From assembly GCF_000855665.1 (NCBI RefSeq), contig NZ_JXSS01000083.1:1-34482 (forward strand): a stretch of DNA of 34,482 nt, read 5' to 3'. The DNA comes from Lysobacter sp. A03 (GTDB lineage: Bacteria > Pseudomonadota > Gammaproteobacteria > Xanthomonadales > Xanthomonadaceae). Shown here in pieces: positions 7,876 to 17,144 of this stretch (position 1 is the first letter of the stretch; every line of letters begins with the position of its first letter). Made by a program: the position numbers and the translations under genes. Below the pieces are notes generated by a model. That model had not been told where the DNA came from. It was given only the letters and a program-made list of their open reading frames with translations, and searched no databases.

Positions 7876-10532
7876 AGCGGTTCTCCTTCAAGACAGGCAA
7901 GCAATGCGGCGCTTAATGCCTGTTGGCGGTCCGCGTCCAATGGCTGGCTGTGGCCGTGGGCATCGGTAGCGGTGATCTGGAAGACGTCCTCGGCGCGCGC
8001 GCCGAAGGTGGCGATGCGCGCGTCGTGGACGCGCATGTGCTGCTGGCGCAGGATCTGCGCGACATCGGCGAGCAGCCCCGGACGATCGGTGCACACCAGG
8101 CTGAGCGTGGTCCGCCCGTCGCCGGCATCGTCGAAGCCGATCGTGGGCGCGATGCGGAAGTGTCGCAGGTGCCGCGGCTGGGTGCGCTTGGCAGGGCGGA
8201 TGTCATCCAGCGGGCCTTCCAGCGCCAGCGACAGGCGCTCTGCGACGTCGGCGGCGACGGGTGCCCGACGCGAGTCGCCGGGGATGACTTCAAAGGTGTC
8301 GAAAATGGTGCCGTTGGGGCCGTCCAGCACGCGAGCCTGCTGGATCTCCAGCCCGCAGCGGTCGAGCACGGCAACGATCGCGGCGAACAGGCCGTCACGG
8401 TCCAGCGAGTGCACGAACACCTCCAGCGCGCCGGTATCGGCGGCCACCGGGCGCACCCTGACCTTGGTCCGTCCTGGCTCCAACCGATGCAGCGCGGCCG
8501 CCTGCCAGGCCAGCTGATACGGACGACCGCGCTGGAAGCCGGCCTCGGGCATGCGCGCGAACAGCTCGGCAATCGTCGCCTCGTCCATGCCCTGGGCGGC
8601 CAGCAGGCCTTCCACCGCCTGCCGCGTTTCGGCGATGTGCTCGGTGACTGCAACCGGATTTTCCAGCCCGCGCCGCAGCGCCAGTCGCGTCGCGGTGTAG
8701 AGGTCGGCCATCAGCCGGTTCTTCCACGCATTCCACAGCTTGGGCGAGGTGCCGGCGATGTCGGCGCAGGTCAGCAGATAGAGATGGTCCAGCCGCTCGC
8801 GATCACCGACCGCGGTGGCGAAGCCGTGGATCACGTCGGGATCGGCGATGTCCTGTTTCTGCGCGGTGATCGACATCAGCAGATGCTTTCGCACCAGCCA
8901 CTCCACCAGCGCGGTGTCCGCCTCGCCCAGGCCGATGGTGGTGCAGAACTCGCGCGCGTCCTCGGCGCCGAGCTCGGAATGATTGCCGCCGCGACCCTTG
9001 GCGATGTCATGGAACAGCCCCGCCAGCAACAGCAACTCGGGCTTGCGCAGCCGCGGCCAGACTTCGTGGGCCAGCGCAAAGCGTTCGCTGGACTCAGGGC
9101 TTTCAAAGGAAGCAATGTTCTTCAGTACGGCCAGCGTGTGTTGATCGACGGTATAGACGTGGAACAGGTCGAACTGCATCCGCCCGGAGACCTTCAGGAA
9201 GGCGGGTATCCAGCGTCCCAGGACGCCCAGCCGCGCCATCCGCGTCAGCGTGCGGACCGGCTGCTCGCCGCGCAGCAGGCGCAGGAACCGCTGGTGCAAT
9301 TCGGGACTGGCGCTGGCGAAGTCGGGAAAGCTGGGCAGCGCTTCGGCCAATGCACGCGCGGTATGCGAATGCAATCCGCTCAACTCGCCGCGCGCGGCCC
9401 AGGTCGCGAACAGCGCGAAGACCTCGCCGGGATCGCGTGGCCAGTCGGGATCGCGTGCGGCCAGGTAACCGCGGCGCAGCTCGAACAGCTCGTCCAACGG
9501 CTCCGGCTCGGCCTCACCTTCCAATTGCTCTTCAAACCGCTGCAGCAGGCGTTCGCCAATGCGCAGCACCAGCGACGCGTTGCGGTAAAAGCCCTGCATC
9601 ATCTGCTCCACGGCCAGGGTCCCGCCAACGTCCTCAAATCCCAGTCGGGTGGCGAGCAGCTTCTGGTAATCGAATCGCAGGCGCTCCTCGCGCTTGCCTG
9701 CGACCAGATGCAGGCCGTAGCGGAGCCGGGCCAGCGCGCGACGCTCACGCTCCAGCGTCGCCACCTCGTCGGCGCCCATCTGGCCGAACGCCACCAGCGA
9801 CTCCATGTCCGCGGTACCGATGATGCGCAGCGCCATCCAGTTGAGGGTCTGCACGTCGCGCAAACCGCCCGGGCCTTCCTTCAGGTTGGGCTCGAGGTTG
9901 TCGGCGGTGTCGTCGAAACGCGCGTGGCGCTCACGCAATTCCAGCCGCTTGGCCTCGAAGAACTGCTGTGGTGGCCAGACCAATCGCGGCGACACTGCGC
10001 TCTGCAACTCGCGGCGCTCGTGCTCGTTGGCCATCAGCGGCCGCGCTTCCAGCAGGGCGGTCAGTACTGTGATGTCCTCGATGGATGCTTCGGTGCACTG
10101 CTCCAGCGAACGCACCGCGTGGCCGACCGGCAGGCCGCAGTCCCACAGCAGGGCAAACAGGCGCGCCAGGTCCTCGGCGTGGGCGAGCGATTGGGCAGGC
10201 TCGGCCAGCACCAGCAAGTCGATGTCGGACTGCGGATACAGCTCCCCGCGCCCGTAGCCACCGACGGCAAACAGCGCCAGCTCGGCGGCCGACGGAATGC
10301 AGCGCTGCCAGGCGGCCTGGACGACTGCGTCGACCTCGGCAGCGCGCTCGGCCAGCAGTCGGTCGATCTCGGCATCCGCGTCGAAACGGCTGGCGAACGC
10401 GGCATCGGCGTCTGCCAGATGCTCGCGGGCGTGCGCCGCCCATTCCGCGTCCTGACCAAGCTCGGCGCGGTCGGGACCCTCGGTCACTCCCGGGAACGAG
10501 GCCCGTTCGCTCCCCGGGCCCGGAGATTTCAT
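7872..10532 (-). CDS. glnD: Bifunctional [protein-PII] uridylyltransferase / uridylyl-removing enzyme
   Basis: 886 residues (E. coli 890). It senses glutamine and reversibly uridylylates PII proteins (GlnB/GlnK), thereby controlling glutamine synthetase and NtrBC-type nitrogen regulation. Domains in order: nucleotidyltransferase with [19 protein letters not shown] (91-109; Asp103 and Asp105 are the metal-binding pair); a GlnD-type linker; an HD phosphohydrolase domain with [16 protein letters not shown] (about 504-519), giving the uridylyl-removing activity; and two C-terminal ACT domains (about 705-780 and 815-886, the second with [16 protein letters not shown]), which bind glutamine. All catalytic motifs are intact. 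The ATG overlaps the map stop by 4 nt and the TGA overlaps dapD by 4 nt, the same order as E. coli map-glnD-dapD. Confidence 0.97.
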   Translation of the reverse strand: MKSPGPGSERASFPGVTEGPDRAELGQDAEWAAHAREHLADADAAFASRFDADAEIDRLLAERAAEVDAVVQAAWQRCIPSAAELALFAVGGYGRGELYPQSDIDLLVLAEPAQSLAHAEDLARLFALLWDCGLPVGHAVRSLEQCTEASIEDITVLTALLEARPLMANEHERRELQSAVSPRLVWPPQQFFEAKRLELRERHARFDDTADNLEPNLKEGPGGLRDVQTLNWMALRIIGTADMESLVAFGQMGADEVATLERERRALARLRYGLHLVAGKREERLRFDYQKLLATRLGFEDVGGTLAVEQMMQGFYRNASLVLRIGERLLQRFEEQLEGEAEPEPLDELFELRRGYLAARDPDWPRDPGEVFALFATWAARGELSGLHSHTARALAEALPSFPDFASASPELHQRFLRLLRGEQPVRTLTRMARLGVLGRWIPAFLKVSGRMQFDLFHVYTVDQHTLAVLKNIASFESPESSERFALAHEVWPRLRKPELLLLAGLFHDIAKGRGGNHSELGAEDAREFCTTIGLGEADTALVEWLVRKHLLMSITAQKQDIADPDVIHGFATAVGDRERLDHLYLLTCADIAGTSPKLWNAWKNRLMADLYTATRLALRRGLENPVAVTEHIAETRQAVEGLLAAQGMDEATIAELFARMPEAGFQRGRPYQLAWQAAALHRLEPGRTKVRVRPVAADTGALEVFVHSLDRDGLFAAIVAVLDRCGLEIQQARVLDGPNGTIFDTFEVIPGDSRRAPVAADVAERLSLALEGPLDDIRPAKRTQPRHLRHFRIAPTIGFDDAGDGRTTLSLVCTDRPGLLADVAQILRQQHMRVHDARIATFGARAEDVFQITATDAHGHSQPLDADRQQALSAALLACLEGEPL

Positions 10533-11305
10533 AGGTCGTTGTCGTCACCCGGCAGGCGGGTGAGGATCTCGACACCGTCGTCGGTGACGACCACGGTGTG
10601 TTCCCACTGCGCCGACAGGGAGCGGTCCTTGGTCACCACCGTCCAGCCATCCGGAAGCACGCGGGTATGACGCTTGCCGGCGTTGATCATCGGCTCGATG
10701 GTGAACGTCATGCCCGGCTTCAGCACCAGCCCTTCGCCGGCATTGCCGTAATGCAGCACCTGCGGTTCGTCGTGATAGACCTTGCCGATGCCGTGGCCGC
10801 AGTACTCGCGAACCACGCTGAAACGCTCACTTTCGGCGTACTGCTGGATGGCGTGGCCGACGTCCCCCAGCGTTGCGCCGGGCCGTACCGCGCGGATTCC
10901 GCGGAACATCGCCTCGCGGGTCACGTCCACAAGACGCCGGGCCAGCACCGAGGGCGTGCCGGCGTAATACATGCGGCTGGTGTCACCGTGCCAGCCGTCC
11001 TTGATCACTGTCACATCGATATTGACGATGTCGCCGTCCTTGAGGACCTTCGACTCGGCCGGAATGCCGTGGCAAATGACGTTGTTGACCGACGTGCACA
11101 CGGTCTTGGGAAATCCCTTGTAACCCACGTTGGCCGGGATCGCACCTTGTACATCGATGATGTGGTCGTGGCAGATGCGGTCCAGCTCTTCGGTGGTCAC
11201 GCCTGGCTTCACGTGCGGCGCGACGACCTGGAGCACCTCGGCGGCCAGCCGGCCGGCGATACGCATCTTCTCGATTTCTGTTGGGGTTTTGAGGTTGATA
11301 GGCAT
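10529..11305 (-). CDS. map: Methionine aminopeptidase, type I
   Basis: 258 residues (E. coli 264). It removes the initiator methionine from nascent proteins with small second residues. The five metal ligands fall at the same numbers as in E. coli: Asp97 (NIDVTV), Asp108 (HGDTSRMYY), His171 ([10 protein letters not shown]), Glu204 (TIEPMIN) and Glu235 (QWEHTVVV); His79 (CHGIP) is also kept. It is the first gene of the minus-strand operon and is divergent from rpsB, as in many gammaproteobacteria. A GATAAT box at 11317-11312 lies so close to the ATG that the transcript may be leaderless. GGGTGA directly abuts the ATG and is too close for a normal SD. Confidence 0.98.
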   Translation of the reverse strand: MPINLKTPTEIEKMRIAGRLAAEVLQVVAPHVKPGVTTEELDRICHDHIIDVQGAIPANVGYKGFPKTVCTSVNNVICHGIPAESKVLKDGDIVNIDVTVIKDGWHGDTSRMYYAGTPSVLARRLVDVTREAMFRGIRAVRPGATLGDVGHAIQQYAESERFSVVREYCGHGIGKVYHDEPQVLHYGNAGEGLVLKPGMTFTIEPMINAGKRHTRVLPDGWTVVTKDRSLSAQWEHTVVVTDDGVEILTRLPGDDNDL

Positions 11306-11311
11306 TCACCC

Positions 11312-11317
11312 ATTATC
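11312..11317 (-). promoter_or_regulatory. Possible -10 box for map (leaderless transcript)
   Basis: GATAAT on the minus strand, 5 of 6 matching TATAAT, ending 6 nt before the map ATG (11305). A start about 7 nt downstream would fall on or next to the A of the ATG. At 16-17 nt spacing only TTCAGG/CTTCAG is available as a -35, which is weak. Confidence 0.35.
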
Positions 11318-11397
11318 GCCGATTTACGGTTGCCCTGAAGCCCGACCGTCCGCGAGGCAAGCCGCAGGTTGCCGTCCGTTGTGGGAGAGGCCGTGGA

Positions 11398-11426
11398 TTG
11401 CGGCTCTGGGAGTACTCGCGTACAAT
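11398..11426 (+). promoter_or_regulatory. Sigma70-type promoter of rpsB-tsf
   Basis: TTGCGG (11398-11403), a 17-nt spacer, then TACAAT (11421-11426): 4 of 6 and 5 of 6 matches to consensus at ideal spacing. Transcription would start near 11433, about 215 nt before the rpsB ATG. The core CGTACAATTGC is repeated exactly upstream of pyrH. Confidence 0.65.
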
Positions 11427-11648
11427 TGCGCGGCTGGGTGGGTCAACCACCTGCGTCCACGCCGGACGACACCGGCGAATACACACCTGCTGCCAAAGCC
11501 CGTGCCGGGGTGCTTCAAGGCCACAAGCCGCGAAGTTCGGTCACGGAAGCAGCGGGGAAGAACAACCCCGGAATCCCCGCATCGGCCCAGCCGGTGCAGC
11601 CGCCCCAACCTTATTGGCGGCCGGATTCCCCTATCGGAGTTTCATCCC
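11427..11648 (+). promoter_or_regulatory. rpsB 5' leader, candidate S2 autoregulatory region
   Basis: About 220 nt without a gene between the rpsB promoter and ATG. It holds several hairpins: GCCGG/CCGGC around 11461-11476; GCGGGG/CCCCGC around 11552-11580; and GCCGCC-CC-AA/TTGGCGGC at 11599-11621, just before the SD GGAG (11636-11639, 9 nt from the ATG). In E. coli a long conserved rpsB leader mediates repression of rpsB-tsf by S2. That this leader does the same is inference from position and structure; I have not aligned it. The rest of the 343-nt map/rpsB gap (11306-11397) shows only the possible map promoter. Confidence 0.45.
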
Positions 11649-12575
11649 ATGCCACAGATCACCATGCGCCAGATGCTGGAAGCCGGCGTCCACTTCGGCC
11701 ACCAGACCCGCTACTGGAACCCCAAGATGGGTCCCTACATCTTCGGTGCGCGCGGCAAGATCCACATCATCAACCTGGAGAAGACCGTCCCGTTGTTCAA
11801 CGACGCGATGAACTTCATCTCCAGCATTGCGCAGAAGCGCGGCATCGTCCTGTTCCTGGGCACCAAGCGCAGCGCGCGTGAGTCGATCAAGGAAGAAGCC
11901 GAGCGTTGCGGCATGCCTTACATGAACCAGCGTTGGCTGGGCGGCACCCTGACCAACTTCGCAACTGTGAAGAAGTCGGTCGGTCGCCTGAAGGAGCTGG
12001 AAGCATTCGAGACCGACGGCACGTTCGAGAAGCTGGTCAAGCACGAAGTGCTGAACCTGCAGCGCGAGCGCGACAAGAAGATGGCGTCGCTGGGCGGCAT
12101 CAAGGAAATGAACCGCCTGCCCGACGCGATCTTCGTGATCGACATCGGCCATGAGGACATCGCGATCAAGGAAGCCAAGAAGCTCGGCATTCCGGTCATT
12201 GCGGTGGTCGACACCAACTACGACCCGACCCTGGTCGATTACGCGATCCCGGGCAACGACGACGCGATCCGCGCCGTGCAGCTGTACGCCCGCGCCGCCG
12301 CCGACGCGGTGCTGGAAGGCAAGGCCGCTGCGCCGTCGGCCGCCAGCGTTCGCGAAGAGGACTTTGCCGAGGGCGATACCGGCAAGGCCCCGCGCCGCGC
12401 TCCGGCCAAGAAGGCCGCCAAGGCCGATGAGCCCGTCGCGGCCGACCAGTCCAACCCGGTTGTAGCGCCGGTCAAGGGCACCGCTGACGAGACCGTCACC
12501 GCGGCCGATGACGTTACGGCAGAGCAGGTTGACCAGGCCGCGGACGCGGCAGCTGCGGCGGTCAAGGCAGAGTAA
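11649..12575 (+). CDS. rpsB: 30S ribosomal protein S2, with extended C-terminal tail
   Basis: 308 residues. S2 joins the small subunit late, binds at the head-body hinge and is needed for S1 binding. The start is ATG 11649 with SD GGAG 9 nt upstream; the frame stays open further upstream but contains no S2 sequence. Signatures: [20 protein letters not shown] at the N terminus, then [39 protein letters not shown] and [20 protein letters not shown]. The conserved fold ends near residue 225. The remaining 80-odd residues are Ala-, Asp/Glu- and Lys-rich ([15 protein letters not shown], then an acidic Ala-rich end), well beyond the 241-residue E. coli protein. The gene is followed by tsf after 141 nt. 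Confidence 0.97.
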   Translation: MPQITMRQMLEAGVHFGHQTRYWNPKMGPYIFGARGKIHIINLEKTVPLFNDAMNFISSIAQKRGIVLFLGTKRSARESIKEEAERCGMPYMNQRWLGGTLTNFATVKKSVGRLKELEAFETDGTFEKLVKHEVLNLQRERDKKMASLGGIKEMNRLPDAIFVIDIGHEDIAIKEAKKLGIPVIAVVDTNYDPTLVDYAIPGNDDAIRAVQLYARAAADAVLEGKAAAPSAASVREEDFAEGDTGKAPRRAPAKKAAKADEPVAADQSNPVVAPVKGTADETVTAADDVTAEQVDQAADAAAAAVKAE

Positions 12576-12632
12576 ATCCCTGGTCGCGTCGCTGGCTCAC
12601 ATCGGCGGCGCGGCTATCTCCTGCACGAACGG

Positions 12633-12651
12633 CCGGGACGAACATTCCCGG
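12633..12651 (+). other. Hairpin in the rpsB-tsf intergenic gap
   Basis: CCGGGA (12633-12638), a 7-nt loop, then TCCCGG (12646-12651), in the 141-nt gap between rpsB and tsf. No T-run follows. It could be a weak attenuator or processing site that sets the S2 to EF-Ts ratio; the role is inferred only from position. Confidence 0.4.
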
Positions 12652-12716
12652 TCCCGTTGCCGCTTACAGCGACGGCGTTGCCGCTCGTGCACCCCCGAAC
12701 ATCCGAGGTATTCCCC

Positions 12717-13586
12717 ATGGCAGAAATCACCGCATCCCAGGTCAAGGAGCTGCGCGAGCGCACCGGCGCCGGCATGATGGAGTGCAAGAAGGCACTCGTG
12801 GCCAACGACGGCGACGTGCAGACGGCGGCCGAGTGGCTGCGCAAGCAGGGCCTGGCCAAGGCCGACAAGAAGGCCGACCGCGTCGCCGCCGAAGGCCGCG
12901 TTGTCGCCGCCCAGGCGGACGGCAAGGCCGTGCTGGTCGAGATCAACTCCGAGACCGACTTTGTCGCCAAGGACGACAACTTCCTCAACTTCACCGACGC
13001 GGTCGCCCAGGCTGCCCTGCATGCCGCCGACATCGAAACGTTGAAGAGCACCAAGCTGGCCTCCGGCGATACCGTCGAGGAAGCCCGTGCCGCGATCGTC
13101 GCCAAGGTCGGCGAGAACCTGCAGGTGCGCCGTATGGCCCGCATCGACAGCGCCAACACCGTGGCCGCGTACGTCCACGGCGGCCGGATCGGCGTTCTGG
13201 TCGAGCTCAAGGGCGGCGATGCCGATCTCGCCCGCGGCCTGGCGATGCACGTTGCCGCCATGAATCCGCCGCACATCTCCCCGGCCCACGTACCTGCCGA
13301 GTTCATCGCCAAGGAGAAGGAAATCGCCCTGGCCCAGGTCAAGGACACCGGCAAGCCGGCCGAGATCCTGGAGAAGATGATTGCCGGCAAGCTGGCAAAG
13401 ACCGTCAACGAGCTGTGCCTGACCGGTCAGCCGTACGTGCTCGACACCAACCAGAGCGTCGAGCAGGTGCTCAAGGCCGCCGGCGCTGAAGTCGTCAGCT
13501 TTGCCCGTCTCGCAGTCGGCGAAGGCATCGAGAAGCAGGCCGACGACTTCGCGTCCGAAGTGATGAAGCAGGCCGGTCTGGCGTAA
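12717..13586 (+). CDS. tsf: Elongation factor Ts
   Basis: 289 residues (E. coli 283). It is the nucleotide exchange factor that releases GDP from EF-Tu. The start is ATG 12717, with GAGG at 12705-12708 (8 nt spacing) and the standard beginning [20 protein letters not shown]; an ATG further upstream would add 20 unrelated residues. The N-terminal UBA-like domain includes [24 protein letters not shown] (key residues Cys, Lys-Lys-Ala-Leu; quoted from its start), and the EF-Tu contact motif ETDFVAKD follows. Two core subdomains and a coiled-coil region follow. It is the second gene of rpsB-tsf, ending at a strong intrinsic terminator (13612-13641), so pyrH, often the next gene in gammaproteobacteria, is transcribed separately here. 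Confidence 0.97.
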   Translation: MAEITASQVKELRERTGAGMMECKKALVANDGDVQTAAEWLRKQGLAKADKKADRVAAEGRVVAAQADGKAVLVEINSETDFVAKDDNFLNFTDAVAQAALHAADIETLKSTKLASGDTVEEARAAIVAKVGENLQVRRMARIDSANTVAAYVHGGRIGVLVELKGGDADLARGLAMHVAAMNPPHISPAHVPAEFIAKEKEIALAQVKDTGKPAEILEKMIAGKLAKTVNELCLTGQPYVLDTNQSVEQVLKAAGAEVVSFARLAVGEGIEKQADDFASEVMKQAGLA

Positions 13587-13611
13587 CGTCAAACCTGCTG
13601 AAGTTGTAGAT

Positions 13612-13641
13612 AAAAGCCGCGGAGCGATCCGCGGCTTTTTT
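13612..13641 (+). terminator. Intrinsic terminator of rpsB-tsf
   Basis: AAAAGCCGCGGA (13612-13623) and TCCGCGGCTTTT (13628-13639) form a perfect 12-bp stem around a GCGA tetraloop, followed by further T's to 13641. It starts 25 nt after the tsf stop. Confidence 0.93.
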
Positions 13642-13707
13642 GTTGGCGGACCAGAACAAAAATGGCCTGTCGGGAAACGTGCCGGCAAGTCGCGAAGCCT
13701 ATTGCCC

Positions 13708-13742
13708 AAAAGAAAAGGCCGGCCCTTTTCGAGCCGACCTTC
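13708..13742 (-). terminator. Intrinsic terminator of the TonB-dependent receptor gene
   Basis: On the minus strand AAGGTCGGC pairs with GCCGGCCTT (9 bp, one G-U) across a 9-nt loop, followed by TTCTTTT. It lies about 40 nt past the receptor stop codon at 13782 and faces away from tsf. Confidence 0.8.
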
Positions 13743-13781
13743 CTTCAACCAAATCAGTTCAACAAGCGCTCAATCCGGAGA

Positions 13782-16700
13782 TCAAAAATCCACGGAGGCC
13801 GTGAACATCAGGTAGCGCGGGGCCTGTTGCGATAGCGGCATCATGAACGTGTTGTCCACCGTGTACGGGTCGGTCTCGGCCTGCACCTGCACCTGGGTGA
13901 CCTTGCGCTCGTTTAGGACGTTGAATACCTGCAGACCCAAGGCGACCTTATGTTCAAACGCCGCCGGACGGTAGCTCACTGAAAGGTCCAGGGGGTGGGT
14001 CCAGCTGGTGCGCTCCTGGCCCGGCGTTGCGATTTCGCCGAAGCAGGTGTGGTAGCTGGAACCGTACCCGATCGGATCACCCGCCGAAGAGCTCTCGTCG
14101 ATGCTGCCGTCGGGGCTGTAGTAGCCCAGGCAGCTGATCGGCATCCCGGAGAGCACCCGAAGCTTGCCACTGACCAACCATTCCGGTGTGATCTCGTAAC
14201 TGCCCCGGATTTTCAGCTGGTGGCGACGATCGTTGGCGAGATAGCCGTTGGCGAAAGCCATGATCTCCGCGGCATCCCAGTCCTGCGTCTTGGAGATGTT
14301 CGATTGGCCGAACTCTGACTTCACCTGGCCCTCGTTGTTGCCCTCCAACTTGGAGTACGTGTAGTCAAGCCGCGCTTCCCAGGTGCCGTTGAATGGGCGT
14401 TCCAGATACAGGTCAAGCGCCTTGTAGGTACGGGTCGTGCCCTCTGTGAAGCCCCAATCCGACCCGGACATCTGGACTTCGGTACGGCCTGAACCGTCCA
14501 CGTTCTTCAAACTAAAGGTATTGGTGCCGCCGGGGTTGAACATGTAGCAGGACGCAATTTCAACACTGTCGGGATCCAGTCCAAGCGTAGTCATCTTGTC
14601 CGCGATCTTGGCCGCGTCGCACACATCGTCTATGGATGATTTCAGGTCGCGATAGGTCAGCTTCGCACCGTAAGCCCAGTTGTCGCCCCAGGTTTTGTCG
14701 AAGCCCAGGATGTACTCGTCCTGGTACATGTTCTTCATGTCCTTCGGAGCGAACGCGAGCACATCGATCGGCTCGCCATACTCGCCGTTGGCAGACACCG
14801 GACCCGGAGGCGGCGCGCCATTTACGCCCGGAACCTCCGTCAGGCCGGTCGGATTGCCATACTGGTCGATGCCGGTATAGGTGTAGTACTGGCGGGTGTA
14901 CGTGGAAGCCGAAGCGCCACGGATCGCCACGTTGTTGGGCATCGCCAGAAAGTAGCGACCCGCGTTGGCAAACAGCTTGAGCGACGAGTCACCGAACACG
15001 TCCCAACTGGCGCCCAGACGCGGTGCCCACTGGTTCTTGGCATCCATGTAGACCTCGCCCACGTTGTTCGCATTCGTAAACTGGTCGTTTCGGACACCTA
15101 CCGAGAGCAGGAAGTTGTCAGTGACTTGCCAGCGGTCCTCCAGGAACCAGGCTTTCTGGTCCAGGGTCATGCTAGTGGAGTCGAAGTACACCAGACTGTT
15201 TACGTAGTAGCCGTCCGGGTTCGTAGCCGAGACAGGACTGCCGACACCCAGTGCGGGAACAATGTTGCCGGCCGCCTTGCTGTACTGCCACGCCGGATTG
15301 ATCTGTGCGTTGCCTTCGTTGCTGGCCTCCGTCTTCAGGTTGTCGACACCCGCAGTAAGCGTGTGGTCGCCGACCAGCCATTCCAGGTCCGCTCGCAGGC
15401 CATCGGTGTAGTCGCGTCCGTTACGCCCACGGTACCCCTTGAGATCGTTGCGGATGGGATTGCCCCCAGTGATTGCCGGGTTCTGGTTGGGAGTGCCGAA
15501 CAGATATGCCTGCCCCGGGAGGCTGTAGACCAGGTCCTGATTCAGGAAATTCGCGCGACCGTAGGTAGCGTTCAAGGTAAGGCTGTCGGTTAGATAGCCG
15601 GTGTACTTGAAGATCGAGAACTCGCTCCGCCTGCGGATCTCGGTCGGGTACGCGTTGGCGAGCTGAACGCCTTCGGTCCCGGTATCGAAATCGTACTCGT
15701 ACAGACGGCCTTTCCTGTGATTGTCGGAGTACATGTACGAGTACTCCAACAGGTTGCTGTCATTGATGTTCCAGTTGAGCTTGGCGTAGATTTTTGGCTT
15801 GGAACGGATGTTGTGCGTACTGCTGGTACCTCCCTCCACTGGCGTCAGGTTGGTGCTGACTTCCTCCGCCTCGCCCGACACATAGAAGAACAGGCGGTCC
15901 CGGATAAGCGGGCCGCTTGCGTAGCCGGTCATGCTATGGCTCCACTCTTCGTCATGGCTGTCGCGGCTGTACAGCGCTCCGGCCGAATCCGGATCGCCGT
16001 AGACGTACTGATAGGGCGTACCGGTATCCGGATTGATCGGAATGTTCGGGTTGCCGTTGGCTTTCGCGAAGTCGAGATTTGGATAGTAGATGTCGCGCTG
16101 ATCGGAACGACCCTGCTTCGGGGTCCATGTTGCCTGTCCGCCGAAGTGCACTTCGTTGCTGCCGCTTTTGCCGATCTGGTTGATCACGCCGCCGTCGGAG
16201 CGGCCGTACTGGGCGCTGTACCCACCAGTGTAGGTTTCCTGCTGGGCGATGGAGTTGTACGGCATGCTGAAGCCGCCGATGTTCGAGAGCGGCTCGCCGG
16301 AGAAATAACCGTTGATGTAGTAGGCATTCTCAGACACGCCTGCGCCACCAAACGAGACGCTGCTGCCGAAAAAGCCGCCCGCGCCGACGTTGGCTCCGGG
16401 CGCAAGCAACGCAATCGCTTCGGCCGAGCGCTGTATCGGCAGGCGTTCCAGTTGCTCCGCGGTAACGATCGACCGGGTGTCAACCGCGGTCACGTCAATT
16501 GCGGGGACGCTGGCGGCGGTGACGCTGACCGTTCCAAGCGTTGTCGCCCCGCCGCCCGTGAATGAGACGTCAGCGGTCCTGCCGACGATGACGGTAACGT
16601 CCTTTACACCGACCGTTTCACCGTTGCGTTGCACAGCCACGGTGTAGTCGCCGATCGGGAGAGATCCGACGCTATAGCGTCCGGAGGCGTCCGACGCCAC

Positions 16701-16877
16701 TGTGCGCCTGAAGCCACTGTTGTTTGAAATCACGATGCTGGTGCCTTCACCACCCGCGACAGTACCGCTGATGCTGCCCGAGGTGCTCTGGGCCTGTACG
16801 GATCCGACAAAGCACAGACCCAGGGCGACGGTCAACGCGCTCCGACGAAAAATTCGATTGATAGACGGTTTCGACAC
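13782..16877 (-). CDS. Oar-like TonB-dependent outer-membrane receptor
   Basis: 1031 residues. A signal peptide (about 1-29, ending VGSVQAQ) is followed by a carboxypeptidase-regulatory-like beta-sandwich (about 32-105; GSISGTV, ASGRYSVGSLPIGDYTV), a plug domain (about 115-250; VTAEQLERLPIQRSAEAIALL, with NAYYINGYFSGEPLSNIGGF and YGRSDGGVINQIGKSGSN), and a long beta-barrel ending in an aromatic residue (FTASVDF) as required for outer-membrane insertion. This is the layout of Oar family proteins (named from Myxococcus), abundant in Xanthomonas and Lysobacter; many are thought to take up peptides or oligosaccharides, but the ligand here is unknown. I see no clear TonB box. The gene is monocistronic, with its own terminator, and sits in reverse orientation between tsf and pyrH. 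Confidence 0.9.
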   Translation of the reverse strand: MSKPSINRIFRRSALTVALGLCFVGSVQAQSTSGSISGTVAGGEGTSIVISNNSGFRRTVASDASGRYSVGSLPIGDYTVAVQRNGETVGVKDVTVIVGRTADVSFTGGGATTLGTVSVTAASVPAIDVTAVDTRSIVTAEQLERLPIQRSAEAIALLAPGANVGAGGFFGSSVSFGGAGVSENAYYINGYFSGEPLSNIGGFSMPYNSIAQQETYTGGYSAQYGRSDGGVINQIGKSGSNEVHFGGQATWTPKQGRSDQRDIYYPNLDFAKANGNPNIPINPDTGTPYQYVYGDPDSAGALYSRDSHDEEWSHSMTGYASGPLIRDRLFFYVSGEAEEVSTNLTPVEGGTSSTHNIRSKPKIYAKLNWNINDSNLLEYSYMYSDNHRKGRLYEYDFDTGTEGVQLANAYPTEIRRRSEFSIFKYTGYLTDSLTLNATYGRANFLNQDLVYSLPGQAYLFGTPNQNPAITGGNPIRNDLKGYRGRNGRDYTDGLRADLEWLVGDHTLTAGVDNLKTEASNEGNAQINPAWQYSKAAGNIVPALGVGSPVSATNPDGYYVNSLVYFDSTSMTLDQKAWFLEDRWQVTDNFLLSVGVRNDQFTNANNVGEVYMDAKNQWAPRLGASWDVFGDSSLKLFANAGRYFLAMPNNVAIRGASASTYTRQYYTYTGIDQYGNPTGLTEVPGVNGAPPPGPVSANGEYGEPIDVLAFAPKDMKNMYQDEYILGFDKTWGDNWAYGAKLTYRDLKSSIDDVCDAAKIADKMTTLGLDPDSVEIASCYMFNPGGTNTFSLKNVDGSGRTEVQMSGSDWGFTEGTTRTYKALDLYLERPFNGTWEARLDYTYSKLEGNNEGQVKSEFGQSNISKTQDWDAAEIMAFANGYLANDRRHQLKIRGSYEITPEWLVSGKLRVLSGMPISCLGYYSPDGSIDESSSAGDPIGYGSSYHTCFGEIATPGQERTSWTHPLDLSVSYRPAAFEHKVALGLQVFNVLNERKVTQVQVQAETDPYTVDNTFMMPLSQQAPRYLMFTASVDF

Positions 16878-16927
16878 GCAGTTACTCCTTCAATTACGGT
16901 CACGGAATGGCCACAACGGGCCGCCCG

Positions 16928-16957
16928 ACTATGACTTTTCGAGCCAATGCTTAACAA
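16928..16957 (-). promoter_or_regulatory. Possible promoter of the TonB-dependent receptor
   Basis: On the minus strand TTGTTA (16957-16952), an 18-nt spacer, then CATAGT (16933-16928). It lies just downstream of an AT-rich stretch (GTAAATTAATTTC) that stands out in this high-GC window and could act as an UP element. The matches are moderate and the start site is unknown. Nothing else is seen in the 267-nt gap except the pyrH -10 box. Confidence 0.35.
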
Positions 16958-17106
16958 GAAATTAATTTACGGATGCTGATTTACGTGATGCCGATCACAT
17001 ATTTGTGCATCTTCGGGCCAGCGCTTCATGGCGCAAAAGTCCTCACTAAAAATCAACCGCTTGGAGCTGCTTGGCGGTCGGCCCAATCAGCCGGCGCGGG
17101 CTGCCG

Positions 17107-17112
17107 TACAAT
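17107..17112 (+). promoter_or_regulatory. -10 box of pyrH
   Basis: TACAAT, 32 nt upstream of the pyrH ATG, embedded in CGTACAATTGC, the same 11 bases as at the rpsB promoter. At 17-nt spacing the -35 (CAATCA) is poor, so the call rests on the -10 and the shared core. Confidence 0.45.
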
Positions 17113-17144
17113 TGCCCCGCTTGCCTATTCATACGAGGTCCTCC

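Noticed and set aside
7923-10670. A very long open frame antisense to glnD (over 900 codons)
   Set aside because: Its partner strand encodes full-length GlnD with all motifs. High GC at third positions removes stops in the complementary frame, and the antisense product has low-complexity composition typical of such shadows.
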